Positions 46,476 to 56,217 of a stretch of 64,000 nucleotides of DNA are shown one piece after another. The notes below the pieces were generated by a model, which saw nothing but the letters and a program-made list of their open reading frames with translations, was not told the DNA's origin and ran no database searches. The position numbers and the translations under genes are program-made. How positions within the stretch are numbered: position 1 is the stretch's first letter; each line of letters opens with the position of its first letter. The stretch spans positions 1 through 64,000 of the forward strand of contig NZ_BAABRO010000013.1 in assembly GCF_039545035.1 (NCBI RefSeq), given 5' to 3'. The DNA comes from Novipirellula caenicola. Its GTDB lineage: Bacteria; Planctomycetota; Planctomycetia; Pirellulales; Pirellulaceae.

Positions 46476-46861
46476 TTCTGTTCTCCACGGACCGCAGGAA
46501 CGCTCTCCGAAAACTCGTCATGCAAAAAATTTCGGACCTCGCCATGCAGTGAGCGCAGTTCGTCAACCATCGCGAGTAATTCCGAGGTTTCATCACAATG
46601 TGCTCGTGTTTCGAGCGCCGCAGCCACTTGAGCCACGCGAGCGGACGCCATGGTTTGAGCCGTTCCTTTGTGTCGATGGGCCAGCGAGGCCAATGAACTT
46701 TTGTCTCCCATCCGAACCGTGGATTCGATCAGGTCGCATTCGTTTCGCGACGTCTCAACAAATCGACTAAGCATCCGTTTTGCCATCTCTGCACTTCCCA
46801 TCATTCGCTGGATCAATTGCTCGCGATCGATAATTGGCATGGATGGTTCGGTAGTGGTCAT
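46472..46861 (-). CDS. Stand-alone Hpt (histidine phosphotransfer) protein
   Basis: 129 residues from the ATG at 46861 (MTTTEPSMPIID); the open frame extends 25 codons further with no family sequence. It is a helical Hpt domain with the phospho-acceptor His in SLASLAHRHKGTAQT, preceded by MLSRFVETSRNECDLIE and followed by VAQVAAALETRAH. Hpt proteins carry phosphate from a hybrid kinase receiver to a downstream response regulator. Its stop overlaps the start of the REC-HD-GYP gene (ATGA), so that regulator is the obvious recipient. The giant hybrid kinase at 36157, which lacks its own Hpt, is a candidate donor, as is the kinase at 1081. Confidence 0.88.
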   Translation of the reverse strand: MTTTEPSMPIIDREQLIQRMMGSAEMAKRMLSRFVETSRNECDLIESTVRMGDKSSLASLAHRHKGTAQTMASARVAQVAAALETRAHCDETSELLAMVDELRSLHGEVRNFLHDEFSESVPAVRGEQK

Positions 46862-47286
46862 CAGAACACTCAAAATACAAACGAGTTCAGACACCGGTTG
46901 CCCTGTGTCTACACGGTGCCCCACCGTGTCATGCAAACGCTAGCTTCCGCTTTAGCAACATTGCTCCTTTTTCGCTCATTTATTCGGTGAACCGAAACAA
47001 TGACCCCGTCCCCCCCCACGGCTCATTCGCCCCAAGCGGCACAACCGGACTCTTGGCGAGCGGAGCAGCCACCCCCCAGGACTCAAAATCTTGTCATTTG
47101 CTCGTTTCGCGGCGCCAGATCGCGTGGATCAAAGATTATCGCTATCGGATTGGGGGTTTCGCCCTACAATGAGTGCGACGACGTCCGTCGGCTCGGGCTG
47201 ACCGTGCCATTGCCCCCAAAGGGCTCGGCCATCGCCCTCGTGTCCCGCTCGTAACGACCCCGCACTCTAATCAATCAGCTTTTTTG
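46862..47286. other. Intergenic region upstream of the YgiQ gene
   Basis: About 425 bp between divergent Hpt and YgiQ genes. The frame that reads into YgiQ from 47173 is not family-like. Several C-rich runs occur, but I see no repeat or RNA gene. Confidence 0.4.
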
Positions 47287-49365
47287 ATGCAGTTACCGGT
47301 TATTGATCACTCCAGCAGCAACCCGCCCGCTCCTGCGATGTCACGCGACTACTTGTCGGATTTGGCCGCAGGAGGCCGTGTTCCGACGGGCCCCGTCGCT
47401 GCGCGTCCGTTGCCGATGAGCATGAAAGAGGCTCGCGAACGTGGCTGGGACGAACTGGACATTGTCTTTGTCACCGGCGATGCGTACATCGACCACCCCA
47501 GCTTTGCGATGGCCATTCTCGGCCGCACGCTCGAGGCAGCCGGTTTTCGCGTCGGCATCGTCAGCCAACCTGATTGGCGATCGTGCGAACCATGGACCAC
47601 GTTTGGTCGTCCACGTTTGTTCTTCGGCATCAGCGCCGGAAACATGGACTCGATGATCAACCACTACACCGCGAACAAGAAGGTTCGTAACGACGACGCC
47701 TATTCGCCCGGCGGAAAGATCGGCTTGCGACCCGATCGCGCGACGTTGTCGTATTGCCAACGCGCTCGTGAAGCCTACAAAGGCGTGCCGGTGATCGCGG
47801 GCGGCGTCGAAGCCTCGCTGCGCCGCTTAGCCCACTACGACTACTGGAGCGACAAGGTCAAACGATCGATCTTGTTGGACAGCAAAGCCGACTTGGTTGC
47901 CTTCGGCATGGGCGAAAACGCGATTGTCGAGATTGCCAAACGACTCGATGCCGGCGAAGACGTCAAGTCGCTGCGGAATATGCTCGGGGTAGCTTATGCA
48001 CTTGGCGCGTCAGAATCGGACGCGGTCCCCCAAGATGCATTGACGTTGCCTAGTTTTGACGAGGTCACTCGCGATAAGGTGGCGTTTGCCGAGGCGACGC
48101 GTATCATCCACAACGAAACCAATCCGCACAACGCGCGACCGCTGGTCCAGCAGCACGGTACACAAACGGTGGTCTGCAACGTCCCGCAACAACCGATCTC
48201 GGAAGCGGCGATGGATCAAATCTACGGACTGCCATACACCCGACGTCCTCATCCAAGTTACAAGGAACCAATTCCTGCGTACGAGATGATCAAGAACTCG
48301 GTCACGATCATGCGTGGTTGTTTCGGGGGCTGCACGTTTTGTTCGATCACGGCGCACCAGGGCCGGATCATTCAATCACGCAGCAAAGAATCGATCCTTG
48401 GCGAGATCGCAAAGATGACCGAGGACAAATCGTTCAAAGGGGTGGTCAGCGACATCGGCGGTCCGACCGCGAACATGTACCAGATGAACTGCACAAAACC
48501 TGAGGTCGAAGCGGTTTGTCGCCGTCAATCATGTGTGCATCCCAAGATCTGCAAATTGCTGGGCGTCGATCACACACCGGTGATTGAATTGATGCGAGAA
48601 TCTCGCAATCTGCCTGGGATCAAGAAGGTGTTGGTCGCCAGCGGAATCCGCATGGACTTGGCCCGCACCTCGCCCGAGTACTTGAAGGAGTTGACCGCGC
48701 ATCACGTCGGCGGCAAGCTCAAGGTGGCACCGGAGCATGTCGACGCCGGCGTGCTAAACAAGATGCGGAAGCCCAAGAATGACGACTTTGAACACTTTAC
48801 GGACATCTTCAAAGAGGAATCGAAACGGGTCGGCAAGAAGCAGTTCATTGTCCCCTATTTCATCGCGTCGCATCCTGGCAGCGACGTGCGAGCGATGATC
48901 GAGTTGGCATTATTCTTAAAGCGTAACGGTTACAAACCGGACGCGGTGCAAGACTTTATTCCTGCGCCGTTGGACATTGCGACGACGATGTACTACACCG
49001 AATTGGACCCGTTCACCAAGAAGCCGGTTTACATTGCCAAGGCGATGAAAGAGCGGAAGATGCAGCGGGCGTTGATGCAGTTCTTCAAGCCCGAGAATTA
49101 TTTCGAAGTCCGCGAGGCGTTGCGATCGGTGGGGCGGACCGATTTGATCAGCGACGGTTGCGATGGATTGATCCCCTCGAAACCTCCGCAAGAAGCGATC
49201 CGAGCGCGGCGTCAAGACGCCAACAAACGGTTCCGAGGCGACTACGTGCACACGATTGCCAAGCCAGGTGCAACGGGCGGCGGCGAGCAGAAGAAGGGCA
49301 GCAAGAAGAAACGCCGCGACCGCAAGAGCACCGGTTATCGCCCTGATCGCCGCGGCGCAAATTAA
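47287..49365 (+). CDS. YgiQ-family radical SAM protein
   Basis: 692 residues from the ATG at 47287; the frame is open 38 codons upstream without family sequence, and another ATG lies at 47338 (MSRDYLSDL). The N-terminal B12-like part has LDIVFVTGDAYIDHPSFAMAIL and GVPVIAGGVEASLRRLAHYD. The radical SAM motif is CFGGCTFC (CX3CX2C), followed by AHQGRIIQSRSKESIL. Later it contains VAPEHVDAGVLNKM, FIVPYFIASHPGSD and QDFIPAPLDIATTMYYTE, all YgiQ landmarks. It ends in a Lys/Arg-rich tail. The reaction of the family is not established. It stands alone on the plus strand. Confidence 0.92.
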   Translation: MQLPVIDHSSSNPPAPAMSRDYLSDLAAGGRVPTGPVAARPLPMSMKEARERGWDELDIVFVTGDAYIDHPSFAMAILGRTLEAAGFRVGIVSQPDWRSCEPWTTFGRPRLFFGISAGNMDSMINHYTANKKVRNDDAYSPGGKIGLRPDRATLSYCQRAREAYKGVPVIAGGVEASLRRLAHYDYWSDKVKRSILLDSKADLVAFGMGENAIVEIAKRLDAGEDVKSLRNMLGVAYALGASESDAVPQDALTLPSFDEVTRDKVAFAEATRIIHNETNPHNARPLVQQHGTQTVVCNVPQQPISEAAMDQIYGLPYTRRPHPSYKEPIPAYEMIKNSVTIMRGCFGGCTFCSITAHQGRIIQSRSKESILGEIAKMTEDKSFKGVVSDIGGPTANMYQMNCTKPEVEAVCRRQSCVHPKICKLLGVDHTPVIELMRESRNLPGIKKVLVASGIRMDLARTSPEYLKELTAHHVGGKLKVAPEHVDAGVLNKMRKPKNDDFEHFTDIFKEESKRVGKKQFIVPYFIASHPGSDVRAMIELALFLKRNGYKPDAVQDFIPAPLDIATTMYYTELDPFTKKPVYIAKAMKERKMQRALMQFFKPENYFEVREALRSVGRTDLISDGCDGLIPSKPPQEAIRARRQDANKRFRGDYVHTIAKPGATGGGEQKKGSKKKRRDRKSTGYRPDRRGAN

Positions 49366-49657
49366 CCGCCATCCGATCCCGCGTATCCAATCGTCCTTAT
49401 GGACCTCGCCAGAGGTTCACCACCTCCATTCCCGTAGTGGATCTTGCTAAAGATCCCTCAATACGCGATTTCATTACAACCACGTCTCCGTCGGGGCAAC
49501 AGTCGTCCGTGGGCTCAGTGGCACGACGGGACTCGTTGCCTCGTCCACTACAGAGAAACCACTTCACCCGAGTGATTTGTCACAAAACTCGAATGACGAA
49601 GTTATCTCCGATCAGTACCCCAGCGTTGCAGAGAGGAGAAAGCGACAATCCCAAACG

Positions 49658-50686
49658 CTACAGATCGAAGTCGTCCAAGGAATCGATCAGGCGGTCGAGT
49701 TGGTCTTTCGGCTTGGCGGCGTGTTGCTGTTGACGTTTGAGCAATTGGTCGTCGATGCCAACGGTGTCACGGCCTGCCAATAACAACTGCTCGTCGCGTT
49801 CACGAGCGGCAGTTGCGATCGGATCGTCGCTGCCAGCGGGAGCACCGAACAATTGCGACAAGTCAATCTTGAAGCCTTCGTCACCTTCGACTTGGGCACC
49901 GGCGATCGCAGGCGCCTTGTGCTGAGGAAAAATGATCGCGTTCTCGGGACAGACGCGGCTGCACGCAGGACAACCCTTGCGGCAATTGTCGGGCTGTTCC
50001 ACCAAAATCGTCTCGGCGGCATCGACACCGTAAACGCCGAACAAACAAAAGTCGACACACTCCATACAGTTCGTACAGCGGCTGAAGTCGATCACGGGAT
50101 ACCAACGCCGCGATGTCTGTTCTTCCACCTCGACCAATTTTCCGCCGATGATCGGCAAGCTTTGTGGGGACGATTCATCCGTGGTCGGTTGACCCACAAT
50201 CCGCTTTAGCTCGTTGAGATACGGCTCGGCATCGCCTGCGAGTTTCAAGCCGATACAGTGGATCTTGCGGTCCGGTCGCGGATACAAGGTCGCGACGCGG
50301 TCGACGCCGTCGTCGGTGTCCTCCGCATCACTCGCTTGCCCGTTGACGGCCTGTTGGGCTTCATCATCCGACTCATCCGCATGCGACTCGCCCAGTTCCG
50401 TTTCGACCAATTGGCCGCGGACGCCGTTGCGATCGAGAACCCAGTGGGCCGCACGCGAATAGATCCACGAAAAGACGATCAAATCGCCCTCGATCTGCGA
50501 CAACTGCTGATACGACTCGCTCGTTTTCGGCAAATCGTACAGGTGAGGAACGACCAACACGTCGACGCCGTCGATTTTCGCGGCCGCGTCGGCAAGTTGC
50601 TGTTCGATCGCCCGCTTTTGCGGGTTCCGCGATTGGCCTCGCGAGACAACAACGGTGTATGCGGCTCTTTCGATCGCTGAAATCAT
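49658..50686 (-). CDS. Ferredoxin-domain (4Fe-4S) protein of unknown function
   Basis: 342 residues. The N-terminal 190 residues have no motif I recognise: IDGVDVLVVPHLYDLP, then EGDLIVFSWIYSRAAHWVLDR, and an acidic loop (ADESDDEAQQAVN). Then come two 4Fe-4S-type motifs: CTNCMECVDFCLFGVY and CRKGCPACSRVCPENAI. The second has extra spacing (CxxxCxxCxxxCP). The tail is Gln/Asp-rich. The gene begins 51 bp after purL on the same strand and is probably cotranscribed with it. Redox chemistry or electron delivery is likely; a direct part in purine synthesis is not established. Confidence 0.75.
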   Translation of the reverse strand: MISAIERAAYTVVVSRGQSRNPQKRAIEQQLADAAAKIDGVDVLVVPHLYDLPKTSESYQQLSQIEGDLIVFSWIYSRAAHWVLDRNGVRGQLVETELGESHADESDDEAQQAVNGQASDAEDTDDGVDRVATLYPRPDRKIHCIGLKLAGDAEPYLNELKRIVGQPTTDESSPQSLPIIGGKLVEVEEQTSRRWYPVIDFSRCTNCMECVDFCLFGVYGVDAAETILVEQPDNCRKGCPACSRVCPENAIIFPQHKAPAIAGAQVEGDEGFKIDLSQLFGAPAGSDDPIATAARERDEQLLLAGRDTVGIDDQLLKRQQQHAAKPKDQLDRLIDSLDDFDL

Positions 50687-50737
50687 TGTGGTTTCGTCGT
50701 CTGCAATGCGGTGGGGACTTTGACAGGAAAGGCGGGA

Positions 50738-53683
50738 TTACCAGTTCAGTGGTTTGAGCCACGCGGCTTTGGCATCGGCCAGCGCTACGCTAAGCACCGA
50801 TCCGGCATCGGTCATGATCTCCAGTTTGCCGGAGTCGTCCATTGTACCAAGCCGTGTCGCGGTTACAGCCGATTTTGCAAACAGTTCGGCAAATGCGTCC
50901 GCTTGGTTGCTTGGCACTTCGCACAAGAAGCGGGTGTTCGACTCGCTGAACATCACCTCGGTCGCCGACAATCCTGATGCCTTACAGATCGCGTCGATAT
51001 TCAGACTCATGCCCAACCCACCAGCCATCGCCATTTCGGTCGCGGCGACGGCCAAACCGCCCTCGCTCAAATCATGGCAAGCGCGGATCAACCGCTTGTT
51101 GATCGCTTGATGGACCGCGGCAAAGGTGTTTTTGGCTTTCGCCGCATCGACTGTGGGAACTTGTCCGCCATCCAAACCGAGCGACAGCAGCAAGTGCGAC
51201 CCGCCGAGTTCCGATTTGGTTTCACCAACCAGGAAGACGGCGTTGCCCGCCGCCTTGGCGTCCATCGTGACCGCTTTGGCGACATCGTCAATTTGCCCCA
51301 TCGCACTGATCAACAAACTAGGCGGGATCGCGATGGTTTGACGGTTGCCGTCGGCGTCGTTGTAGCTGAACTCGTTGTTCAAGCTGTCTTTGCCGCTGAC
51401 AAATGGCGTGCCCAGCGTAACGGCCATGTCCTGGCACGCGATCGCGGCGCGGACCAGCGAACCGAGTGTTTCGGAGCGATCGGTGTATCCCCAGCAGAAG
51501 TTATCGAGAATCGCGATCTTGGCCGGATCGGCACCGACCGCCACTGCGTTTCGCATCGCTTCATCGATCGCCGAGGTGGCCATGTGATAGGTGTCAAAAT
51601 CACCATAGTGAGGATTCATGCCACACGAGATCACCAAGCCACGACGACTTTCCAGTCGTGGTTTGACCACCGCCGCGTCGCTGGGACCGTCGCACATCGG
51701 GCCGACCAACGGTTTGACGACGCTGCCCGCTTGGACTTCGTGATCGTATTGGCGGATGATCCAGTGCTTGCTGGCGACATTCAGGCTGCCCATGATCTTC
51801 AAAAGCACGTCGCGATGACCAGCGTCGTCCAGCGAAGGCAATTCGGCCTTTGTCGTTGGTGCGGGATGATAGACCGCGTCGCGAATGATCGGCGGTCGAC
51901 CGTCGTGCAAAAATTCCATCGAAACATCGCCGACAACGTTGCCGTGATAGGTCAGTTGCAAACGCCCAGTGGGTGCAAATCGTCCCAGGATCGCCGCCTC
52001 GACGCCTTCGCTTTCACAAAGCTCGCGAAGTTCGTCCCACGAGTCTTGCGGTACCGACAACACCATTCGCTCTTGTGCTTCAGAGATCCAGATTTCGGTA
52101 TAGCTGAGACCTTCGTATTTCAGTGGTGCTTTTTCGAGCCAGACTTCGGCGCCGAGCTTTTCGCCCATCTCGCCCACGGCACTCGAAAAACCGCCCGCCC
52201 CACAATCGGTCACGGCGTTATAGAGCCCGCGGTCACGAGCTTGCATCAGAACGTCGAGCACCATCTTTTCGGTGATCGCGTTGCCGATTTGCACGGCACC
52301 GCCGGAAAGCGATTCGGATTCGCTGGTCAATTCCGCTGAACTGAACGTCGCCCCGTGAATACCATCGCGACCGGTGCGTCCACCGATGGCGACAATCAAA
52401 TCATCAGGCTGGACTTCTTTCTCTTCCATCCCGACAGGAATGATGCCGACGTTTCCGCAATACACCAGCGGATTGCCCAGATAACGGCGGTCAAAGTAAA
52501 CGGCGCCGTTGACGGTCGGGATGCCCATTCGATTGCCGTAGTCACGCACGCCCGAGACAACGCCTTTCATCACTCGGCGAGGATGCAGCACGCCAGGCGG
52601 CAGACCGGTGGGATCGGTGTCGGGCGGAGCGAAACAGAAGACGTCAGTATTGCAAACCGGCTTGGCTCCCATCCCGGTGCCCATCGGGTCACGGATCACG
52701 CCGCCAAGTCCCGTGTTCGCACCACCGTAGGGCTCCAGTGCAGACGGGTGATTATGCGTTTCGACTTTGAAACAAACGTGGTACTCGTCATCGAACGTGA
52801 CGACACCGGCGTTGTCCTTGAACACGCTGACGCACCAATCGTTGTCGCCGAGCGTTTTGCGGATCGTTTGCGTGGCGGCAAAGATCGTTTCTTTGAGCAT
52901 GTTGTCGTACTGACGCTCGTCCGCTTCGGGAGTCCCATCGGCACCGGGGCCGCGATAGTGGATACGCCCGGCCAGCGTTTTGTGGCTGCAGTGTTCGGAC
53001 CACGTTTGCGCGACCGTCTCCAGTTCGATGTCGGTTGGATCACGACCGATCGATTCAAAGTGATCGCGAATCGTCTGCATCTCGACCAGCGTCAAATACA
53101 ACTGGCCTTCTTTGGAAAGCGTTTCGAGTTCCGCATCGGTGAGTTTCCGAATCGGAATCGTTTTCAATTCGAATTGGCCTGCCGATCCGACATCCAATTG
53201 GTCCATTTCGAGCGGACCCACGACAACCTGCTCGACCGAGTCGTTCGACAGCGCTCGGCGGCAAATCGCATCGAGCACCGGTTCGTCGACGTCGCTGATC
53301 CAGAATTTGCGAAGCGTCCGCACGGCATCGACGTTGAATCCGATGTCCTTGGCCGCGGCAATCGTACTGGCGGCTACCGGGTCCATCACGCCCGGTTTAG
53401 GAAGCACGTTGACGAGTGTCAAACTATCGCCGGGTGGCTCGTTCAATTCATCCTGGCCGGCAATCGCGACGACCGAGCGTTCGGTGACCGCGTCGACCAA
53501 CAGCGTGTTGGCAAGCTGGACCGCTTGGTCATGACCGAAGTCGCCTTGGATCAAGAAACTGCGAGCACAATCGACATCCAAATGGTCATGCAGCCCAAGT
53601 TCGTGAATTTCTTCTTGGGTTCGCGCGGCTTCACGATCGACTTGACCTTCGGCCGGATAAATATCAATTTGCCAAAGCGGCAT
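50738..53683 (-). CDS. purL: Phosphoribosylformylglycinamidine synthase with fused PurS-like domains
   Basis: 981 residues: longer than small PurL (about 740) and shorter than the large PurL with glutaminase (about 1300). The first 170 residues are two PurS-like halves ([20 protein letters not shown] and [17 protein letters not shown]). Then come the PurL linker ([17 protein letters not shown]), [17 protein letters not shown], the first AIRS-type ATP/FGAR domain with [18 protein letters not shown] and [14 protein letters not shown], and the second half with [16 protein letters not shown]-like [27 protein letters not shown] and [20 protein letters not shown]. It makes FGAM from FGAR, ATP and ammonia from a separate glutaminase (PurQ), which is not in the window. 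It precedes the ferredoxin-domain gene. Confidence 0.95.
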   Translation of the reverse strand: MPLWQIDIYPAEGQVDREAARTQEEIHELGLHDHLDVDCARSFLIQGDFGHDQAVQLANTLLVDAVTERSVVAIAGQDELNEPPGDSLTLVNVLPKPGVMDPVAASTIAAAKDIGFNVDAVRTLRKFWISDVDEPVLDAICRRALSNDSVEQVVVGPLEMDQLDVGSAGQFELKTIPIRKLTDAELETLSKEGQLYLTLVEMQTIRDHFESIGRDPTDIELETVAQTWSEHCSHKTLAGRIHYRGPGADGTPEADERQYDNMLKETIFAATQTIRKTLGDNDWCVSVFKDNAGVVTFDDEYHVCFKVETHNHPSALEPYGGANTGLGGVIRDPMGTGMGAKPVCNTDVFCFAPPDTDPTGLPPGVLHPRRVMKGVVSGVRDYGNRMGIPTVNGAVYFDRRYLGNPLVYCGNVGIIPVGMEEKEVQPDDLIVAIGGRTGRDGIHGATFSSAELTSESESLSGGAVQIGNAITEKMVLDVLMQARDRGLYNAVTDCGAGGFSSAVGEMGEKLGAEVWLEKAPLKYEGLSYTEIWISEAQERMVLSVPQDSWDELRELCESEGVEAAILGRFAPTGRLQLTYHGNVVGDVSMEFLHDGRPPIIRDAVYHPAPTTKAELPSLDDAGHRDVLLKIMGSLNVASKHWIIRQYDHEVQAGSVVKPLVGPMCDGPSDAAVVKPRLESRRGLVISCGMNPHYGDFDTYHMATSAIDEAMRNAVAVGADPAKIAILDNFCWGYTDRSETLGSLVRAAIACQDMAVTLGTPFVSGKDSLNNEFSYNDADGNRQTIAIPPSLLISAMGQIDDVAKAVTMDAKAAGNAVFLVGETKSELGGSHLLLSLGLDGGQVPTVDAAKAKNTFAAVHQAINKRLIRACHDLSEGGLAVAATEMAMAGGLGMSLNIDAICKASGLSATEVMFSESNTRFLCEVPSNQADAFAELFAKSAVTATRLGTMDDSGKLEIMTDAGSVLSVALADAKAAWLKPLNW

Positions 53684-53911
53684 GGTTGCGTTTCCAGTAT
53701 TTCAAAATTTCGAAGTGAAGTTTATTCGCTGAAGGTCAGCGTTTGGATCGTTGACGAAGTCGACGCCCCCGTTTTTTACGCCAACGGCGCTAAATTCCAT
53801 AGCCCCGGGGGCCTCGGTATCTGCGGAAATCCATGAAGCGATCGCTGGCAAACATCGCAGAACGCGAAATTTGCGGGTGCGGTATGGCGTTTTTGTCACG
53901 CCCAAGCGGAG

Positions 53912-54769
53912 TCAAAACGAATCTCGAATCGTTTTTGCCTCGGTCAACCATCGCAGCAGACTCTCGTCGTCGTGCGTGTGCATCCATTGGCGGACCTCGT
54001 CGATCGATCCGGCCAAGCGGCGAAGTTGTTCCTCAATCGCAGGCCGATTTTCTTGACAAATCGCCAACCACATCGCGGGATCCCCCGCGGCAACACGAGT
54101 GATATCGGTCCACCCGCTGCCCACCAGATCCGCTGATTGATCACAAACCAATTTGGCCACGGCCGACGATGCCAGGTGGGGAACGTGGCTAACTGCGGCC
54201 AAGTGGGTATCGTGATCCTCGGGGCTGAGCGTGACGATGCGTCCGCCGGTCAACCGCCAAAACTGCTCCGCTCGCTTGAGCAAATTCGTGGGCGTTTGCT
54301 CGCTGGGGGTCAGCACGATCACTTTGCCGACAAACAAGTTCGCCGTGGCATGCTCGGCCCCCGTTTTTTCGCTTCCGGCGATCGGATGAGCCGCAACAAA
54401 CTTGGCAACCGCAGCGGGACACTGGCTAACGGAATTGACGATCGTTCGCTTGGTGCTGCCGACGTCGGTGATCAAACACTGTGGCTTGGACGCCTGGGCA
54501 ACCGCGATCACCTTTTCAGCGACCTTGTCCACGGGCGTCGCCACCACAACGACGTCGACGTCAACGCACGCGTCGGCGACCGATTCGGTCACCGAATCGA
54601 CCACTCCCTGATCGACCCACCGCTGGCCTTTTTCAGCAGAACGAACGATACCGATGACATGCACGTCAGGGATCGATTGACGGATCGCGCGAGCCACGCT
54701 GCCGCCAAGCAGCCCCACGCCCAGAATCGCGACACGAGCGGGCCTAAATTCCGAGTGGGAGTCTTTCAT
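53912..54769 (-). CDS. tyrA: Prephenate dehydrogenase
   Basis: 285 residues from the ATG at 54769 (MKDSHSEFRPARVAIL), a normal length; the longer open frame to 54958 overlaps ribBA and is not family-like. It oxidises prephenate (or arogenate) to the 4-hydroxyphenylpyruvate or tyrosine branch of aromatic amino acid synthesis with NAD(P). The Rossmann start is VAILGVGLLGGSVARAIR. VVVVATPVDKVAEK, ITDVGSTKRTIV and AAHPIAGSEKTGAEHA follow, then VSHVPHLASSAVAKL and VGSGWTDITRVAAGDPAMW, all TyrA landmarks. It has no chorismate mutase or ACT domain. It lies 70 bp after ribBA on the same strand and may be cotranscribed with it. Confidence 0.93.
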   Translation of the reverse strand: MKDSHSEFRPARVAILGVGLLGGSVARAIRQSIPDVHVIGIVRSAEKGQRWVDQGVVDSVTESVADACVDVDVVVVATPVDKVAEKVIAVAQASKPQCLITDVGSTKRTIVNSVSQCPAAVAKFVAAHPIAGSEKTGAEHATANLFVGKVIVLTPSEQTPTNLLKRAEQFWRLTGGRIVTLSPEDHDTHLAAVSHVPHLASSAVAKLVCDQSADLVGSGWTDITRVAAGDPAMWLAICQENRPAIEEQLRRLAGSIDEVRQWMHTHDDESLLRWLTEAKTIRDSF

Positions 54770-54839
54770 GCTGAGAGCTATCGGCGTCGTCGAGTCGGAT
54801 CGAGAAGAAGGGGGAGGGAAGCGAAGGCGTCGCGACGCC

Positions 54840-56063
54840 TTAGAGATTCGGTAACTTGTGACCAAGTTTTTCGCGTTTGGTACTGAGGTACCTTTGGTTG
54901 TGCTCGTTGACCGCCGATACGATCGGAACTTGATCGACCACACGCAGATCGAAACCACGCAGGTTGAACGCTTCGGTCTTTTTCGGATTGTTGGTCAACA
55001 ATCGAACTTCGCTGAGCCCCAGATCCTTCAAGATTTGCAAGCCGATTCCATAGTCACGCATGTCGGCTTTGAAACCGAGCGCGTGGTTGGCTTCGACCGT
55101 GTCCATGCCGTTGTCCTGCAACGCGTAAGCCCGAATTTTCTGAGCCAATCCGATCCCGCGTCCCTCTTGCGGCAAATAAACCAACGTCCCTCGGCCTTCT
55201 TTGCTGATCGTTTCGAGCGCCATCTGCAATTGGTCACCACAATCACAGCGCAGCGACGCGATCAAGTCACCGGTAAAGCAACTGCTGTGCATCCGCACCA
55301 ACGGCGCCTCTGCAGTGCCGCCTTGGTCATCGTTCAAATCGCCATAAACCAATGCGATCGGTTGCTGGTCTTCGTACTGGACCGCGTAGACGATGATCTT
55401 GAAGCTGCCGTATCGGGTGGGCAACTCGGCTTCGGCCGCGCGGCTGATCAGTTTTTCGCTGACGCGTCGATGGGCGATCAGCTGTTCGATACTGATGATT
55501 TTCAGATTGTTCTTTTGAGCGATTGCCGACAGCGAATCTCGCGACGCGCGGTCTCCGGTTTCATCAAGCACTTCGCAAAGCACCCCAGCGGGACGCAAAC
55601 CAGCCATGCGAGCTAGATCGACCGAGGCTTCTGTGTGTCCGGCACGGCGAAGCACGCCCCCTTCTTTGGCCAACAGCGGATATACGTGTCCAGGTCGGAC
55701 AAATTCGGCCGCCGTGCAATCGTCGGCGGTCATCCGCAGGATCGTGTCACTTTTTTCCCGCGCGGTGATCCCTGTTTTCGCAGTGCGAATATCAACGGGG
55801 GTCATAAACGCCGTTTTCAGGGGGGCATCGTTCAGCGCGACAATGGGCGCCAGCTCCAACCGCTTACAGACTTCGGGCAACACCGACACGCACAATTGGC
55901 CGCGGCCTGAGAGCATAAAATTAATGGTTTCGGGCGTTGCTTTTTCAGCAGCGCAGATGAAATCGCCTTCATTTTCGCGATCTTCCGCATCCACAACGAT
56001 CACCACTTCGCCTCGGCGAATGGCTTCTACCGCTTCGGGAACGGTGTTGAGCTCGATGGCCAT
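54840..56063 (-). CDS. ribBA: Bifunctional 3,4-dihydroxy-2-butanone-4-phosphate synthase / GTP cyclohydrolase II
   Basis: 407 residues from the ATG at 56063 (MAIELNTVPEAVEAI); 29 upstream codons are not family-like. RibBA makes both early precursors of riboflavin. The N-terminal RibB domain has GEVVIVVDAEDRENEGDFI (acidic metal loop), REKSDTI and RRAGHTEASVDLARMAGL. The C-terminal RibA domain has VYGDLNDD, VRMHSSCFTGDLIASLRCDCG (the three Cys ligands of zinc), YLPQEGRGIGL and LLTNNPKK, and ends near GHKLPNL. No FMN riboswitch could be seen in the 127 bp upstream. tyrA follows on the same strand. Confidence 0.96.
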   Translation of the reverse strand: MAIELNTVPEAVEAIRRGEVVIVVDAEDRENEGDFICAAEKATPETINFMLSGRGQLCVSVLPEVCKRLELAPIVALNDAPLKTAFMTPVDIRTAKTGITAREKSDTILRMTADDCTAAEFVRPGHVYPLLAKEGGVLRRAGHTEASVDLARMAGLRPAGVLCEVLDETGDRASRDSLSAIAQKNNLKIISIEQLIAHRRVSEKLISRAAEAELPTRYGSFKIIVYAVQYEDQQPIALVYGDLNDDQGGTAEAPLVRMHSSCFTGDLIASLRCDCGDQLQMALETISKEGRGTLVYLPQEGRGIGLAQKIRAYALQDNGMDTVEANHALGFKADMRDYGIGLQILKDLGLSEVRLLTNNPKKTEAFNLRGFDLRVVDQVPIVSAVNEHNQRYLSTKREKLGHKLPNL

Positions 56064-56217
56064 ATTGAACTTTGTACGAGTAAGACGACTAAACAGGGTC
56101 GACAGGGAACGTATTATACGATTGTCAACGCAACGCTCCCACCGCCCCATTTTTGCAGTGGGACGGAATTGTTGGCCTACCTGAATTCTATTGCAGTGGG
56201 CGTTTAAAGGACGATTG

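Noticed and set aside
51074-52339. Plus-strand frame of about 420 codons opposite purL
   Set aside because: Same reason: a shadow of the purL reading frame.
52355-53836. Plus-strand frame of about 490 codons opposite purL
   Set aside because: It is antisense to well-supported purL coding sequence; its sequence looks like the mirror of a GC-biased gene and matches no family.
54858-55616. Plus-strand frame of about 250 codons opposite ribBA
   Set aside because: Antisense shadow of ribBA with no recognisable protein sequence.
56064-56190. FMN riboswitch upstream of ribBA
   Set aside because: The space is only 127 bp and none of the conserved FMN-aptamer blocks could be found.
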